Assembly: GCA_944322965.1 (NCBI GenBank)
Contig: CALUQR010000001.1
Location: forward strand, 186,001-250,000
Origin: Vulcanimicrobiota bacterium
Lineage (GTDB): Bacteria > Vulcanimicrobiota > Xenobia > Xenobiales > Xenobiaceae
Length of the DNA: 64,000 nucleotides
Direction of reading: 5' to 3'
Shown in pieces: positions 24,752 through 32,010 of this stretch. The first letter of the stretch is position 1. Each line of letters begins with the position of its first letter. The notes under the pieces are model-generated. The model saw only the letters and a list, made by a program, of their open reading frames with translations. It ran no database searches and was not told the DNA's origin. The position numbers were made by a program, and so were the translations under genes.

Positions 24752-26098
24752 TTAAGAGGGGGCGCCCTTTAAGGCGTAGACTTTAAAGCCCAGATCGAGC
24801 CCTAGGTGGGGATGGCTTTCCTGGAGTTGGGCGGCCGCTCGGCGTAACCTCTCTTGGGCGAGGCGGCAGATATTGGCATAACCGCTCTGGGCGGCTGGGC
24901 TCTGGGGAGGGCAGATCTCCGGTAATTGGATGGCGATAGAGCGCCTCTTACCCCCATCGAGAGCGTTGAGATTCCAGAGGGCGTGGGTACTGGCTCCGGA
25001 GCCTGAGAAGAAGTCGAGGAGGGTAAAGGAGCGCCTATGCTCCCCCTTTTGGGGGTCATAGAGGAGGGAGAAGAGGTACTCTAAGAGGGAGAGGGGCTTA
25101 GGGTAGGGGAAGAGGGGACCCCCTAAGAGGGTCTGGAACTCGTGGGTAGCCCGTTCGGAGGTCCCCACGGAGCGCCCAAAGCGGGAGCAAGTGGCTAGGG
25201 GGTGGCGGGGGTTAGTGAAGATCAACTGGCGGGGGGCTAGGGGCGAGGAGCGCCGGGGAGGGTAGAGGGCCCGAATGGCTAGATTGGGGGATTTAATGAT
25301 AAAGGTCGTCCCTTGGGCCAACTCCTCTTTTAAATTGGCCGGAGACCAGCGGGAGCGAAAGCGCAGGCTGAAGGGTTGGAAGTTATAGCCCGCTTCTACG
25401 ATTAGGGGGCTCAAGAGCTTATAATTGGGACTTTGGCCGCTAGTATAAGTCCCGTCGGCTAGGAGGCAGCGCACGCTATGGGCGGGGAAGGTCAGGATCT
25501 GTTCGCGGTTGGAGCGATTGAAGAGAGGGGCGTCCTCTAAATCTCTCTCGTGGCGCTCTACTAAAAGGCGAGGTACGGGGGCGGAGGGCTCCACCTTAGT
25601 GTAGCAGAGGATAAACTCGGCGTTAGAGTAGATATTGCGCTTTTGGCGGCCGAAATGTTGGCTCTTCTCCCACAGGAAGGAGCCTATAAAGTTGTGGCTT
25701 CCCCAAACTTCATCGGCGATTAAGCGCAAGAGGGCCTGCTGGCGGTCGTCGATACTCATAAAGAGCACCCCTTGGGGGGCCAAGAGGGGGTAGGCGGCTA
25801 GGAGCCTACTGTAGATGAGGCTACACCACTGGGCATTAGAGCGCGCGTCGGCGTAGAGGAAGGGCTTACCCGTATTGTAGGGGGGATCGATATAGATAGC
25901 CTCGACGGGCTGGGAGAGGCGGCGGCGCAAGTAGTGGAGCCCCAAGAGATTATCCCCCTCTATATAGAGATGGTCCGTCCGCTCCCAGTTGAGGCTGCGG
26001 CTGGGGCGGGGGAGGGCCTTATAGCGGGGCGGGGTCGTAGCTAGGAGGTAGGCCTCCTCTTTGCCGGGCCACTCTAGGAGGCATTCCTTTTTAGCCAT
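24752..26098 (-). CDS. Orphan beta-class DNA methyltransferase (type III Mod-like)
   Basis: N6-adenine/N4-cytosine methyltransferase of the N6_N4_Mtase family, 448 residues. Motif IV DPPYNTGK (about 72-79) comes before motif I DFFSGSGASTHA in the last quarter, the beta-class order. The sequence before motif IV (TDHLYIEGDNLLGL) matches Mod subunits of type III systems. The central target-recognition region is long and variable. No Res helicase or other restriction gene is adjacent; the flanking genes are clcA-like (overlapping by eight bases) and alr. It may be a solitary methylase with an epigenetic role, or a remnant; the reading frame is intact. Confidence 0.82.
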   Translation of the reverse strand: MAKKECLLEWPGKEEAYLLATTPPRYKALPRPSRSLNWERTDHLYIEGDNLLGLHYLRRRLSQPVEAIYIDPPYNTGKPFLYADARSNAQWCSLIYSRLLAAYPLLAPQGVLFMSIDDRQQALLRLIADEVWGSHNFIGSFLWEKSQHFGRQKRNIYSNAEFILCYTKVEPSAPVPRLLVERHERDLEDAPLFNRSNREQILTFPAHSVRCLLADGTYTSGQSPNYKLLSPLIVEAGYNFQPFSLRFRSRWSPANLKEELAQGTTFIIKSPNLAIRALYPPRRSSPLAPRQLIFTNPRHPLATCSRFGRSVGTSERATHEFQTLLGGPLFPYPKPLSLLEYLFSLLYDPQKGEHRRSFTLLDFFSGSGASTHALWNLNALDGGKRRSIAIQLPEICPPQSPAAQSGYANICRLAQERLRRAAAQLQESHPHLGLDLGFKVYALKGAPS

Positions 26099-27845
26099 GG
26101 CTAGCCTCGAGGGGGGCTGGCTGGGAGCTCAAGTGGAGGTAGGCTTGGAAGATCGCTTGGCGGGTGATAACCCCTAAGAGGCGGCGCGAACCTCCGGCCT
26201 CTAAGATGGGGAGGCGTCCGCTGCGACTGCGCCCCATGAGGTAGAGGGCGGAGGCTAGGGAGTCGTTGGGGGTCAAGTAATCGATGTCGGTGCGCATAAT
26301 CTCCCGCACTAAGGTCTTTTGGGGAAGATGGGGGTGGCAGCGCATGCGCCAGTAGGCGACGTCGCGGCGATCGACTAAACCCTTAAAGGCCCCCTGCTCG
26401 TCGCAGACGGCCCACACCGCTTGGGGATTGCTTTTTAGGAGTTCCATCAATTGGGCGACCGTCGCTTGGGGGGAGATGGTCAGATAGTCGTCGCTGAGAT
26501 ATCGGCCCACAGGGGCCGTCTCCAGGGGCTCTAGGATCGGAGCCTCCCCCGCTTGGAGGGCTACGATGCCTCGGCTCAATTTGAGGGTATAGAGCGAATC
26601 GCGATCGAGCACGGAACTGACTAGGGCCGAGACGGCGGTAGTGAGGATTAAGGGGAGCAGGAGCTGGTAATTGGCGCTCATCTCAACGATCATAAAGGAG
26701 GCGCTTAAGGGGGCGCGAGCCGCCCCCGCAAAGACGGAGCCTAAGCCTAAGAGGGTGTAGGCGGCTAGGGAGCTGGGGGCTAGCGCCATCCAATCTTGGA
26801 GGAGGAGCCCGTAGATTCCGCCCCACATGGCCCCTAAGAAGAGGGAGGGAGCCAGATCGCCGCCCGCCCCGCCAGAACCGAGGGTGCAGGCGGTAGCGCC
26901 AATCTTAAAGATTAAGAGGGCGGCCATAAAACTTAAGGAGAATTCTCCCACTAAGGCCCGCTCCATAGAGTCGTAGCCGCTCCCCATAACTTGGGGGAAG
27001 AAGATGGCTATCCCGCCAGCTAATAAGCCGCCCAGGGCGGGGCGGCTCCAGGCGGGGAGGGGGAGGCTTTGGAAGAACTTTTCGCTCCCGGCCAGAGTGC
27101 GCATAAAGGCCGTGCCTACGCAGGCCGCCCCTATCCCTAAGCCGAGGGCCGCCAGTAACTCCCAGCTCTCTAAGGGGGGCAGGGGGGGCGCTTGGAAGTG
27201 GAAGAGGGGGGTAGCGATAAACTTAGTGCCCAGGTAAGCGCTCAGAGAGCTCAAGATGAGCAGGCCGCTGGCGTGGTAACTGAAGCGGGTCAGGATGACC
27301 TCTAAGGCCAAAAAGACCCCCGCTAAGGGGGCGCCAAAGGCGGAGGCGATGCCCGCCGCGGCCCCGCAACCTAAGAGTAAGACCGTCTGCTGGTGGGTCA
27401 GTTGGAAGAGCTGGGCGATTTTGGAACCTAGGGAGGCCCCGATCTGGACGATGGGCCCCTCCTTGCCCGCCGAGCCCCCGCTCCCCAAGGTCAGACTGGA
27501 GGCTAAGAGCCCCAAGAGGGCCTCGCGGCCGGGGATCAACCCTTGCCGGGCGTAGACGCTGGCGATGACCCCGCTGATCCCTCTCGTCTTAAAGTCGGCG
27601 GCCCGCCACCAGAGGAGGAGTCCTACCGCCAAGCCCCCGGCCGCTAAGGAGCAGGGTCGAGCCCAGCTTTGGGCCAGGGGGAAGAGGGCGGCCAATCCCA
27701 TCCCCACTAAAGTGATGCAGCGCTCAAAGGCCCAGGCGGCTAAAGCCACTATTACGCCCACCCCCAAAGCTAAGAGAGCTTCGCGAGCGAGCGTATTGTA
27801 ACTGAGCAGGGAGCGCTGCCAGACTCTTAAGGTATCTAGGCGCAC
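26091..27845 (-). CDS. ClC-family chloride channel/antiporter with two CBS domains
   Basis: Integral membrane protein of 584 residues. The ClC selectivity elements are visible: GSGGSAGKEGPIVQIGASLG with the gating Glu in GKEGP, and GSGGAGGDLAPSLFLGAMWG. Ten or more hydrophobic segments cover residues 15-430. The C-terminal part (about 440-575) has two CBS repeats (LSDDYLTISPQATVAQLMEL and IMRTDIDYLTPNDSLASALY), which usually bind adenine nucleotides and regulate transport. Transporter versus channel cannot be settled by eye. Its end overlaps the DNA methyltransferase start, so the two are probably co-transcribed. Confidence 0.92.
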   Translation of the reverse strand: MRLDTLRVWQRSLLSYNTLAREALLALGVGVIVALAAWAFERCITLVGMGLAALFPLAQSWARPCSLAAGGLAVGLLLWWRAADFKTRGISGVIASVYARQGLIPGREALLGLLASSLTLGSGGSAGKEGPIVQIGASLGSKIAQLFQLTHQQTVLLLGCGAAAGIASAFGAPLAGVFLALEVILTRFSYHASGLLILSSLSAYLGTKFIATPLFHFQAPPLPPLESWELLAALGLGIGAACVGTAFMRTLAGSEKFFQSLPLPAWSRPALGGLLAGGIAIFFPQVMGSGYDSMERALVGEFSLSFMAALLIFKIGATACTLGSGGAGGDLAPSLFLGAMWGGIYGLLLQDWMALAPSSLAAYTLLGLGSVFAGAARAPLSASFMIVEMSANYQLLLPLILTTAVSALVSSVLDRDSLYTLKLSRGIVALQAGEAPILEPLETAPVGRYLSDDYLTISPQATVAQLMELLKSNPQAVWAVCDEQGAFKGLVDRRDVAYWRMRCHPHLPQKTLVREIMRTDIDYLTPNDSLASALYLMGRSRSGRLPILEAGGSRRLLGVITRQAIFQAYLHLSSQPAPLEASHG

Positions 27846-27885
27846 GGATAGTTAGGCGCTCTCTATAGCTTAAGAGACCCCTAGA

Positions 27886-28686
27886 TTAATAGGGGTTAGT
27901 AAAACCTTTCATCTGGTTAAACATCGAGTCGTCTAAGCCGCAATTAGTCTGCAGACCGGTATAGACCCGGATCTTAGTATTGACGTCATTTTCAAAGATC
28001 TCAATCTTTTTGGGGAAGAAGCGCCCATCGGGCAGTTTGGTGATCTCTTTGTACTGGACGCGCACTAAGATCTTCTCCTTATCGCTAATGCGGGTGAGGT
28101 CGTAGCGCAGGGGCACGCGCCGCTGGGCGTCGATAAAGACGGTCTTAGTGTCGTTGGGGTCTTGGGGGTTCTCAATGAGCACTTCGTAGGTAGAGACCCC
28201 GTCGATCTCCTTCTTACCTTTGACCGTATATTTCTTGCTGGCGTCGATGGGATACTTTTGCACGTAGAAGGGCAGGTTGAGCGTTCCGCTAGGTTGATCG
28301 AGGGCCTTCTTTACTGGGTACTGGCCCATGCTGATATAGTTCCAGACGTTGACGCCGTCGCGGATAATGATAGCTTCCTTCTGGTCCATGGAGCCGCCGG
28401 GATCGTTAATGACGGCGTCGATGCGCAATTTATTGGGGTACTTATAATAGACTTTGTCGGTGGAGCCCAAGACGAACTGGTTGCTCTCTTTGGAGAGGTC
28501 GTAACACTCTAATTCGACTACCAAATCGCGCAGGGGCATGACGCCGGCGGGGGCGTAAAGCTGTTCTACCAGTTGGCGTCCATCTACGGAGGGCACCGCC
28601 CAGAGCGTAGCAGAGGTTAGAGTGAGGAGGAGGGCTACTAGGGTAAGCCCCAGAGTGAAAGTATGAGATCTAGAGAACACGCACAT
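27886..28686 (-). CDS. LolA-like periplasmic protein
   Basis: Exported protein of 266 residues: basic start, hydrophobic core LGLTLVALLLTLTSATLWA, cleavage near WAVP. The mature part has the half-barrel pattern of LolA/LppX-like proteins with alternating strands (KVYYKYPNKLRIDA, YTVKGKKEIDGVSTYEVLI, RVPLRYDLTRIS). Family members carry lipoproteins or lipids between membranes. AAGGTGG abuts the ATG at 28686, so the real start may be the GTG at 28680 two codons later, which has better spacing. The gene is alone on its strand, with a 200-base divergent region upstream. Confidence 0.75.
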   Translation of the reverse strand: MCVFSRSHTFTLGLTLVALLLTLTSATLWAVPSVDGRQLVEQLYAPAGVMPLRDLVVELECYDLSKESNQFVLGSTDKVYYKYPNKLRIDAVINDPGGSMDQKEAIIIRDGVNVWNYISMGQYPVKKALDQPSGTLNLPFYVQKYPIDASKKYTVKGKKEIDGVSTYEVLIENPQDPNDTKTVFIDAQRRVPLRYDLTRISDKEKILVRVQYKEITKLPDGRFFPKKIEIFENDVNTKIRVYTGLQTNCGLDDSMFNQMKGFTNPY

Positions 28687-28888
28687 CCACCTTAAACTTT
28701 CTGCTGGGATAAGACTGAAAGTTTAAATTTTAGAAAAAAAGGTTCGTTCCTGGTTGGGCTGAGGTGGGAAGGCTTCCTTTAAGAAGCGTTTATTTTTGAG
28801 AGGGCAAGGAAAAAACTAAAAAATTTGCGAATTTGAGGGGGTCCCGCCGCAGTTGGGGGGCGTTACTTTTAGCAGCTGGGAGGAGTCT
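28687..28888. promoter_or_regulatory. Divergent upstream region
   Basis: A 200-base AT-rich gap between the LolA-like gene (minus) and the zinc-ribbon gene (plus). It contains runs such as GTTTAAATTTTAGAAAAAAAGG and AAAAAACTAAAAAATTTGCG, unusual in this GC-rich window, and probably carries promoters for both genes. I could not assign clear -35/-10 pairs. Confidence 0.4.
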
Positions 28889-29392
28889 GTGCTCTGCGTT
28901 AAGTGTGGTAGTGAGAACGAAGCGGAGGCCAAAGTCTGTGCGCGCTGCGGGGCGCTTCTCCCGCGCTACCTAGAGGAAGAGGAGGCTGCGCCCGCGCCTC
29001 AACAGGAGCCCATCCACGAGCGCCTCCAGATCTTTGAAGAGGCGGTAGCTAAGCTGCAAGAGGGGACCTGGTCCTTAGAAGAGTTCTCTAACTTCTTAAC
29101 TGAGACCGCCGCCGTCTTAGCGGAAAAGGAGCGGGGTATTAAAGAGATCGAGATCCCCGAGGAGGCGGCCGCCGACTTCCAGGAAGAGTTGCGCGTAGGT
29201 TTTGCCGGAATCGAACTTTATAATCGCGGTATAGAGTCGATGTTCGCCTATTTGGAGGCTCAAGACCCCCAACTTTTGGAGGAGGGGCTAGACTCTATCC
29301 GCCAAGGTAACGAGCGCATCAATGAGGCTATGCGCATTAACCGCGCCAACCGCGATAAATTAGAAGAGGCTTGCGGGGCTTCGGTCCTTTAA
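28889..29392 (+). CDS. Zinc-ribbon protein with helical domain, function unknown
   Basis: I start at the GTG at 28889, because GGGAGGAG ends five bases before it and the protein then begins MLCVKCGSENEAEAKVCARC, with the zinc ribbon at the N-terminus as usual. An upstream TTG at 28853 would add 12 residues without a ribosome binding site. After an acidic linker, residues about 40-165 are helical and rich in Glu (EEFSNFLTETAAVLAEKERG, LEEGLDSIRQGNERINEAM). This layout, a zinc ribbon plus a helical bundle, recurs in many bacterial proteins of unknown role. A 16-bp hairpin follows. Confidence 0.7.
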   Translation: MLCVKCGSENEAEAKVCARCGALLPRYLEEEEAAPAPQQEPIHERLQIFEEAVAKLQEGTWSLEEFSNFLTETAAVLAEKERGIKEIEIPEEAAADFQEELRVGFAGIELYNRGIESMFAYLEAQDPQLLEEGLDSIRQGNERINEAMRINRANRDKLEEACGASVL

Positions 29393-29419
29393 ATTTTTAG
29401 AGATAAGAGGGGAAATTAG

Positions 29420-29454
29420 ATGGCGGGGGCTGCCCATCGGGCAGCCCCCGCCAT
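29420..29454. terminator. 16-bp perfect hairpin between converging genes
   Basis: ATGGCGGGGGCTGCCC, loop ATC, then the exact complement. It lies 27 bases after the zinc-ribbon stop and 52 bases before the end of the converging minus-strand gene. It has no U tract on either strand. It probably acts as a two-way terminator. Confidence 0.65.
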
Positions 29455-29506
29455 AACTACTAGGACGTTAAGGACTTTAGGGAGGGCCCTCTCGGGCCCC
29501 AGCCTT

Positions 29507-30241
29507 TTAACCGCCTCTAAAGACGCGGCTCCAGCCGTGCATCGCCCTATCGAAGGTGGAGGCGCGGTTAATCATCGCCTCTTGCATAATGTCAAACATG
29601 GCGTTCTGGGTGTCAGAGAGGATCTTCCACAGCTCCGTCATCCATTTGGCCCGGTCGGCCTGCATCTGGGTCAGAATGGAGAGGGCCTGCTGGCGGTCGT
29701 TCTCCAAAGTCTGGTAGTAGGCCATGCGCTCGGCCTCGGTGGGACCGTTGGGACCGAAGGGATCCTGAGGACCCTGGGGGCCTTCTCCGGCGGGCGGGGT
29801 CTCGCCAGCGCCCTCTTCGGGCGGAGGCACGCTACCGCCGATGGGATTGCCCTCGTCATCTAAGAGGACGAAACCGTATTCATCCTTCTGAGGTTCAGTC
29901 TTGGTCTCATCGGCGCCGGGGGTAGTCCCGTCCGCTACCGGCTCCTCTACGCCCTGAGAGCCCTCGGCGGGGGTTCCGAGATCCTCGCCTACCTTTTGAG
30001 AGTCGTCAGCTTCATTCTGAGCGGCTCCTACGTGGGTGGCATTCTCTTGCGCTTCCTTACTAAAAGAGACGCCATCAGAGAATTGCACCTGATCGGCGCT
30101 CTGAGTCTTGGGATCCTGAGCTGCGCTGGGATCGACGTCTTGGCGGCGCGTGACCTGGCTCTGTCCGCCAACCTGCTGCATATTGCGCATAGCGTTGGCT
30201 TGGGAGTAGGCGTTAGTATTGATTCCAATAGGGGCAACCAT
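29507..30241 (-). CDS. Unknown flagellum-linked protein, C-terminal motif family (copy 1)
   Basis: I do not recognise this 244-residue protein. The N-terminal half is polar, with a patch QVQFSDGVSFSKEAQE recalling flagellar accessory proteins, then an acidic Pro/Gly-rich stretch (about 90-165) that is probably disordered. The last 75 residues are helical. They end in DTQNAMFDIMQEAMINRAST, six more residues, then WSRVFRGG. The same pattern ends the 79-residue protein at 31174 and, more weakly, the protein at 30424. It is the last gene of the minus-strand flagellar block. GGAGG lies ten bases before the ATG. A role in flagellum or secretion is inferred only from position. Confidence 0.6.
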   Translation of the reverse strand: MVAPIGINTNAYSQANAMRNMQQVGGQSQVTRRQDVDPSAAQDPKTQSADQVQFSDGVSFSKEAQENATHVGAAQNEADDSQKVGEDLGTPAEGSQGVEEPVADGTTPGADETKTEPQKDEYGFVLLDDEGNPIGGSVPPPEEGAGETPPAGEGPQGPQDPFGPNGPTEAERMAYYQTLENDRQQALSILTQMQADRAKWMTELWKILSDTQNAMFDIMQEAMINRASTFDRAMHGWSRVFRGG

Positions 30242-30310
30242 GTACCTGTGGCCTCCTTATAGGCTCGGGCCAGATATTCTGGCTTAGACGCACTAATTAC
30301 TTTTGCAGCC

Positions 30311-30339
30311 ATTATACCGGTTCTAAAACTTTAAAAAAA
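30311..30339 (-). promoter_or_regulatory. Sigma-70-like promoter for the 29507 gene
   Basis: On the minus strand an exact TATAAT (30316-30311) is preceded, 17 bases upstream, by TTTTTT. It lies about 70 bases before the ATG at 30241 and downstream of a hairpin that closes the previous gene, so this gene probably has its own promoter. The -35 match is poor. Confidence 0.35.
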
Positions 30340-30384
30340 GGGTAACATGTTGCCTATTTGTGAAATTCGCTCAACTTTGGCCCC

Positions 30385-30417
30385 TTTCTGCCCCGCCCCG
30401 ACGGGGCGGGGCAGAAA
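30385..30417 (-). terminator. 16-bp GC hairpin after the 30424 gene
   Basis: TTTCTGCCCCGCCCCG and its exact complement flank a single base, starting six bases after the stop codon of the minus-strand gene. Very stable; no U run follows on either strand. Confidence 0.6.
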
Positions 30418-30423
30418 AGAGGT

Positions 30424-31137
30424 TTAGGCGCCTAAAAAGACCTTCTGCCAATTCTTATGCTGCTCGGCCATCGACTTCTGGCGCCTCAGACTGGCCTCTT
30501 GCCAGAGGCGCTGCAATTCGGTGCGCAAGTCGGCCCAGATAATCTGGCGCTTGGCCTCTTGCAATTGGCGCTCTACCTCCATGCGGGTGCGGATCTCCTC
30601 TACCTCCAACTTTTGGCGCTGCTCTCTCTCTTGGGCTAAGGCTTTCTGCTGGGGCGTCTCTGGGGGAGTCTTCTCCTTCTTACTTTTGGCTGCGGACTTA
30701 GAGCGCCCCTTAGCGCCTAAAATAATATGCGACTGGCTGGGGGAGCCCGGGTCGGCTCTCAAGATAAAGCCCTCGCTAGGTAAGAGGGAGAGAGAATTTT
30801 TAGAAGGGGCTAGAGGGCCCGCCTCCACCAGCCCCTGAGGGTCGAAAGCTAAGAGGGCGGGCGCCGCGGCGGTCTTCGCTGGGGTTTCTACCGAGGGGCG
30901 GGGCGCTGGCGCGGGCGCAGGCGATAGGGCGACGGCTAAAGGAGGGGCTGGAAGCTCTGAGAGCGGTTCTTTAGGCTCAAGGGTGAGAGCGGGGTTAGAG
31001 GTTATCTCTGGAGAGGGCTGCCAACGGTCTAAGGGCTCGTTAGTTAGAGAGGGAGGGGCTGGAAGAAGGGCGGGGAGGGAGGAGGGGCCCTTTATTGGGC
31101 GGGGGCTCAGCGGGGAGAGATTAATTTGCATGGCCAA
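30424..31137 (-). CDS. Unknown Pro/Ala-rich protein, C-terminal motif family (copy 2)
   Basis: Unrecognised protein of 237 residues. Residues 1-110 are Pro/Ala/Ser/Leu-rich and probably disordered; about 140-160 is Lys-rich (KSAAKSKKEK); about 163-237 is a long charged helix. It ends LWQEASLRRQKSMAEQHKNW then QKVFLGA, which parallels the end of the 29507 product (W-x-x-V-F-x-G). The N-terminus MAMQINLSPLS lacks a signal peptide. It is followed by a strong hairpin. Overall shape (unstructured N-terminus, helical C-terminus) would suit a secreted or filament-associated factor, but that is speculation. Confidence 0.55.
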   Translation of the reverse strand: MAMQINLSPLSPRPIKGPSSLPALLPAPPSLTNEPLDRWQPSPEITSNPALTLEPKEPLSELPAPPLAVALSPAPAPAPRPSVETPAKTAAAPALLAFDPQGLVEAGPLAPSKNSLSLLPSEGFILRADPGSPSQSHIILGAKGRSKSAAKSKKEKTPPETPQQKALAQEREQRQKLEVEEIRTRMEVERQLQEAKRQIIWADLRTELQRLWQEASLRRQKSMAEQHKNWQKVFLGA

Positions 31138-31173
31138 GTACCTACTACTTTCTAAAATCTCAGGCGGATTGGG

Positions 31174-31413
31174 TTAAGCGCGGATGTAGTCGTCCCACTT
31201 TTTGAAGAGCTTATCTTGGGTCTTGGCCCGGTTGACCGTGGTCTCTTGTTGGATCTCCATAATCTTAGTTTGGGTATCGGTCGCGATCTGCCAGCGCTGC
31301 ATCTCTTGGCGTTGGGCTTGGGCTTGGATTTGGGTATAGATAGTCTGGGCGTTTTGGAAGTCGTTAGCTTGCATCTGAGCCCAACTGGCGGCTCCGGTTA
31401 AGGCGAATGTCAT
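31174..31413 (-). CDS. Small helical protein, C-terminal motif family (copy 3)
   Basis: A 79-residue protein that is almost entirely helical and rich in Gln. Its C-terminal half (DTQTKIMEIQQETTVNRAKT, then DKLFKKW) aligns with the end of the 29507 product: DTQ, an ME/DI pair, QE, V/I-NRA and T, then a Trp. The Gln-rich helix with heptad character suggests self-assembly. It is preceded by a sigma-28-like -10 element (see 31487) and lies downstream of flhA, which suggests late flagellar expression. AAGGGGG precedes the ATG by about 12 bases. No family recognised. Confidence 0.55.
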   Translation of the reverse strand: MTFALTGAASWAQMQANDFQNAQTIYTQIQAQAQRQEMQRWQIATDTQTKIMEIQQETTVNRAKTQDKLFKKWDDYIRA

Positions 31414-31486
31414 TTGGAATAGTACCCCCTTACTAATTTGGAACTATTTAGAATATAGCCGGGCCAGGTAACGCTCTCTTATGCTA

Positions 31487-31494
31487 TTATCGGA
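31487..31494 (-). promoter_or_regulatory. Sigma-28 (FliA)-like -10 element
   Basis: Minus strand TCCGATAA matches seven of eight bases of the flagellar sigma-28 -10 consensus GCCGATAA. It sits about 75 bases before the start of the 79-residue gene. The -35 region at the expected 15-base spacing is T-rich (TTTTTAAG nearby) and not a good TAAA match. Confidence 0.35.
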
Positions 31495-31527
31495 CTGGGA
31501 TGTTACTTAAAAATTAGAGAAATATGA

Positions 31528-31558
31528 ACGGGCCGCCAGTTTCTAACTGGCGGCCCGT
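31528..31558 (-). terminator. 14-bp hairpin after the 31585 gene
   Basis: ACGGGCCGCCAGTT, loop TCT, exact complement. It lies 27 bases beyond the stop codon of the minus-strand gene and just upstream of the sigma-28-like element, so it probably separates two transcripts. Confidence 0.6.
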
Positions 31559-31584
31559 CTAGTGTCGGGTGGGGGAGGGCTCTT

Positions 31585-31929
31585 TTAGGCCAAACGATCG
31601 AAATCGACCATACTCTCCTCTTCCTCTACCTCGGGAACCTCCTCCATGGGTACCGGGACTCCCAGCTCTAAAAGTTGCTGGGCCACGCGTTGATTATTCT
31701 CCAGGAGGGTGTAGGCGGTGGCGTCGCGGGCGGCGGTCATAACCCGCTCCATGACCCCTACGATCCAACCGGCGAGATCGACCTCTTCGCCCGCCTGCAG
31801 ACGCTGGCTGAGGTTAGCCGCTTGCCAGTCGATATTCTCCTGACTGCGCTGCCAAGAATCTTGGTACATGCGATTGAAGGTGGTGATCATCTCTTCAGGG
31901 CTCAAACCTACGCGCGCTTCTAATTCCAT
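31585..31929 (-). CDS. Unknown acidic helical protein downstream of flhA
   Basis: Unrecognised 114-residue soluble protein. Residues 1-80 are helical (SPEEMITTFNRMYQDSWQRS, DLAGWIVGVMERVMTAARDA) and the C-terminus is acidic (EEVPEVEEEESMVDFDRLA). It has no signal peptide, Cys or obvious domain. It follows flhA after 81 bases and a hairpin. The size, acidity and place beside the export apparatus would fit a secretion chaperone for one of the neighbouring proteins; that is only an inference. AAGAGGAAGG gives a good ribosome binding site. Confidence 0.5.
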   Translation of the reverse strand: MELEARVGLSPEEMITTFNRMYQDSWQRSQENIDWQAANLSQRLQAGEEVDLAGWIVGVMERVMTAARDATAYTLLENNQRVAQQLLELGVPVPMEEVPEVEEEESMVDFDRLA

Positions 31930-31975
31930 CTAGCCTTCCTCTTGTAAAGGGTCAGGGCTGGCGCTCCACTCCTCT

Positions 31976-32006
31976 GAGGGGACCCCGGCCTAGACCGGGG
32001 CCGTTC
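31976..32006 (-). terminator. Hairpin after flhA
   Basis: CCCCGG (31983-31988) pairs with CCGGGG (31995-32000), with an outer GAGGG/CCCTC arm. It starts within ten bases of the flhA stop codon; there is no clear U run. Confidence 0.45.
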
Positions 32007-32010
32007 CCTC

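Noticed and set aside
24752-26098. Complete type III restriction-modification system
   Set aside because: No Res gene on either side; only the methylase is present.
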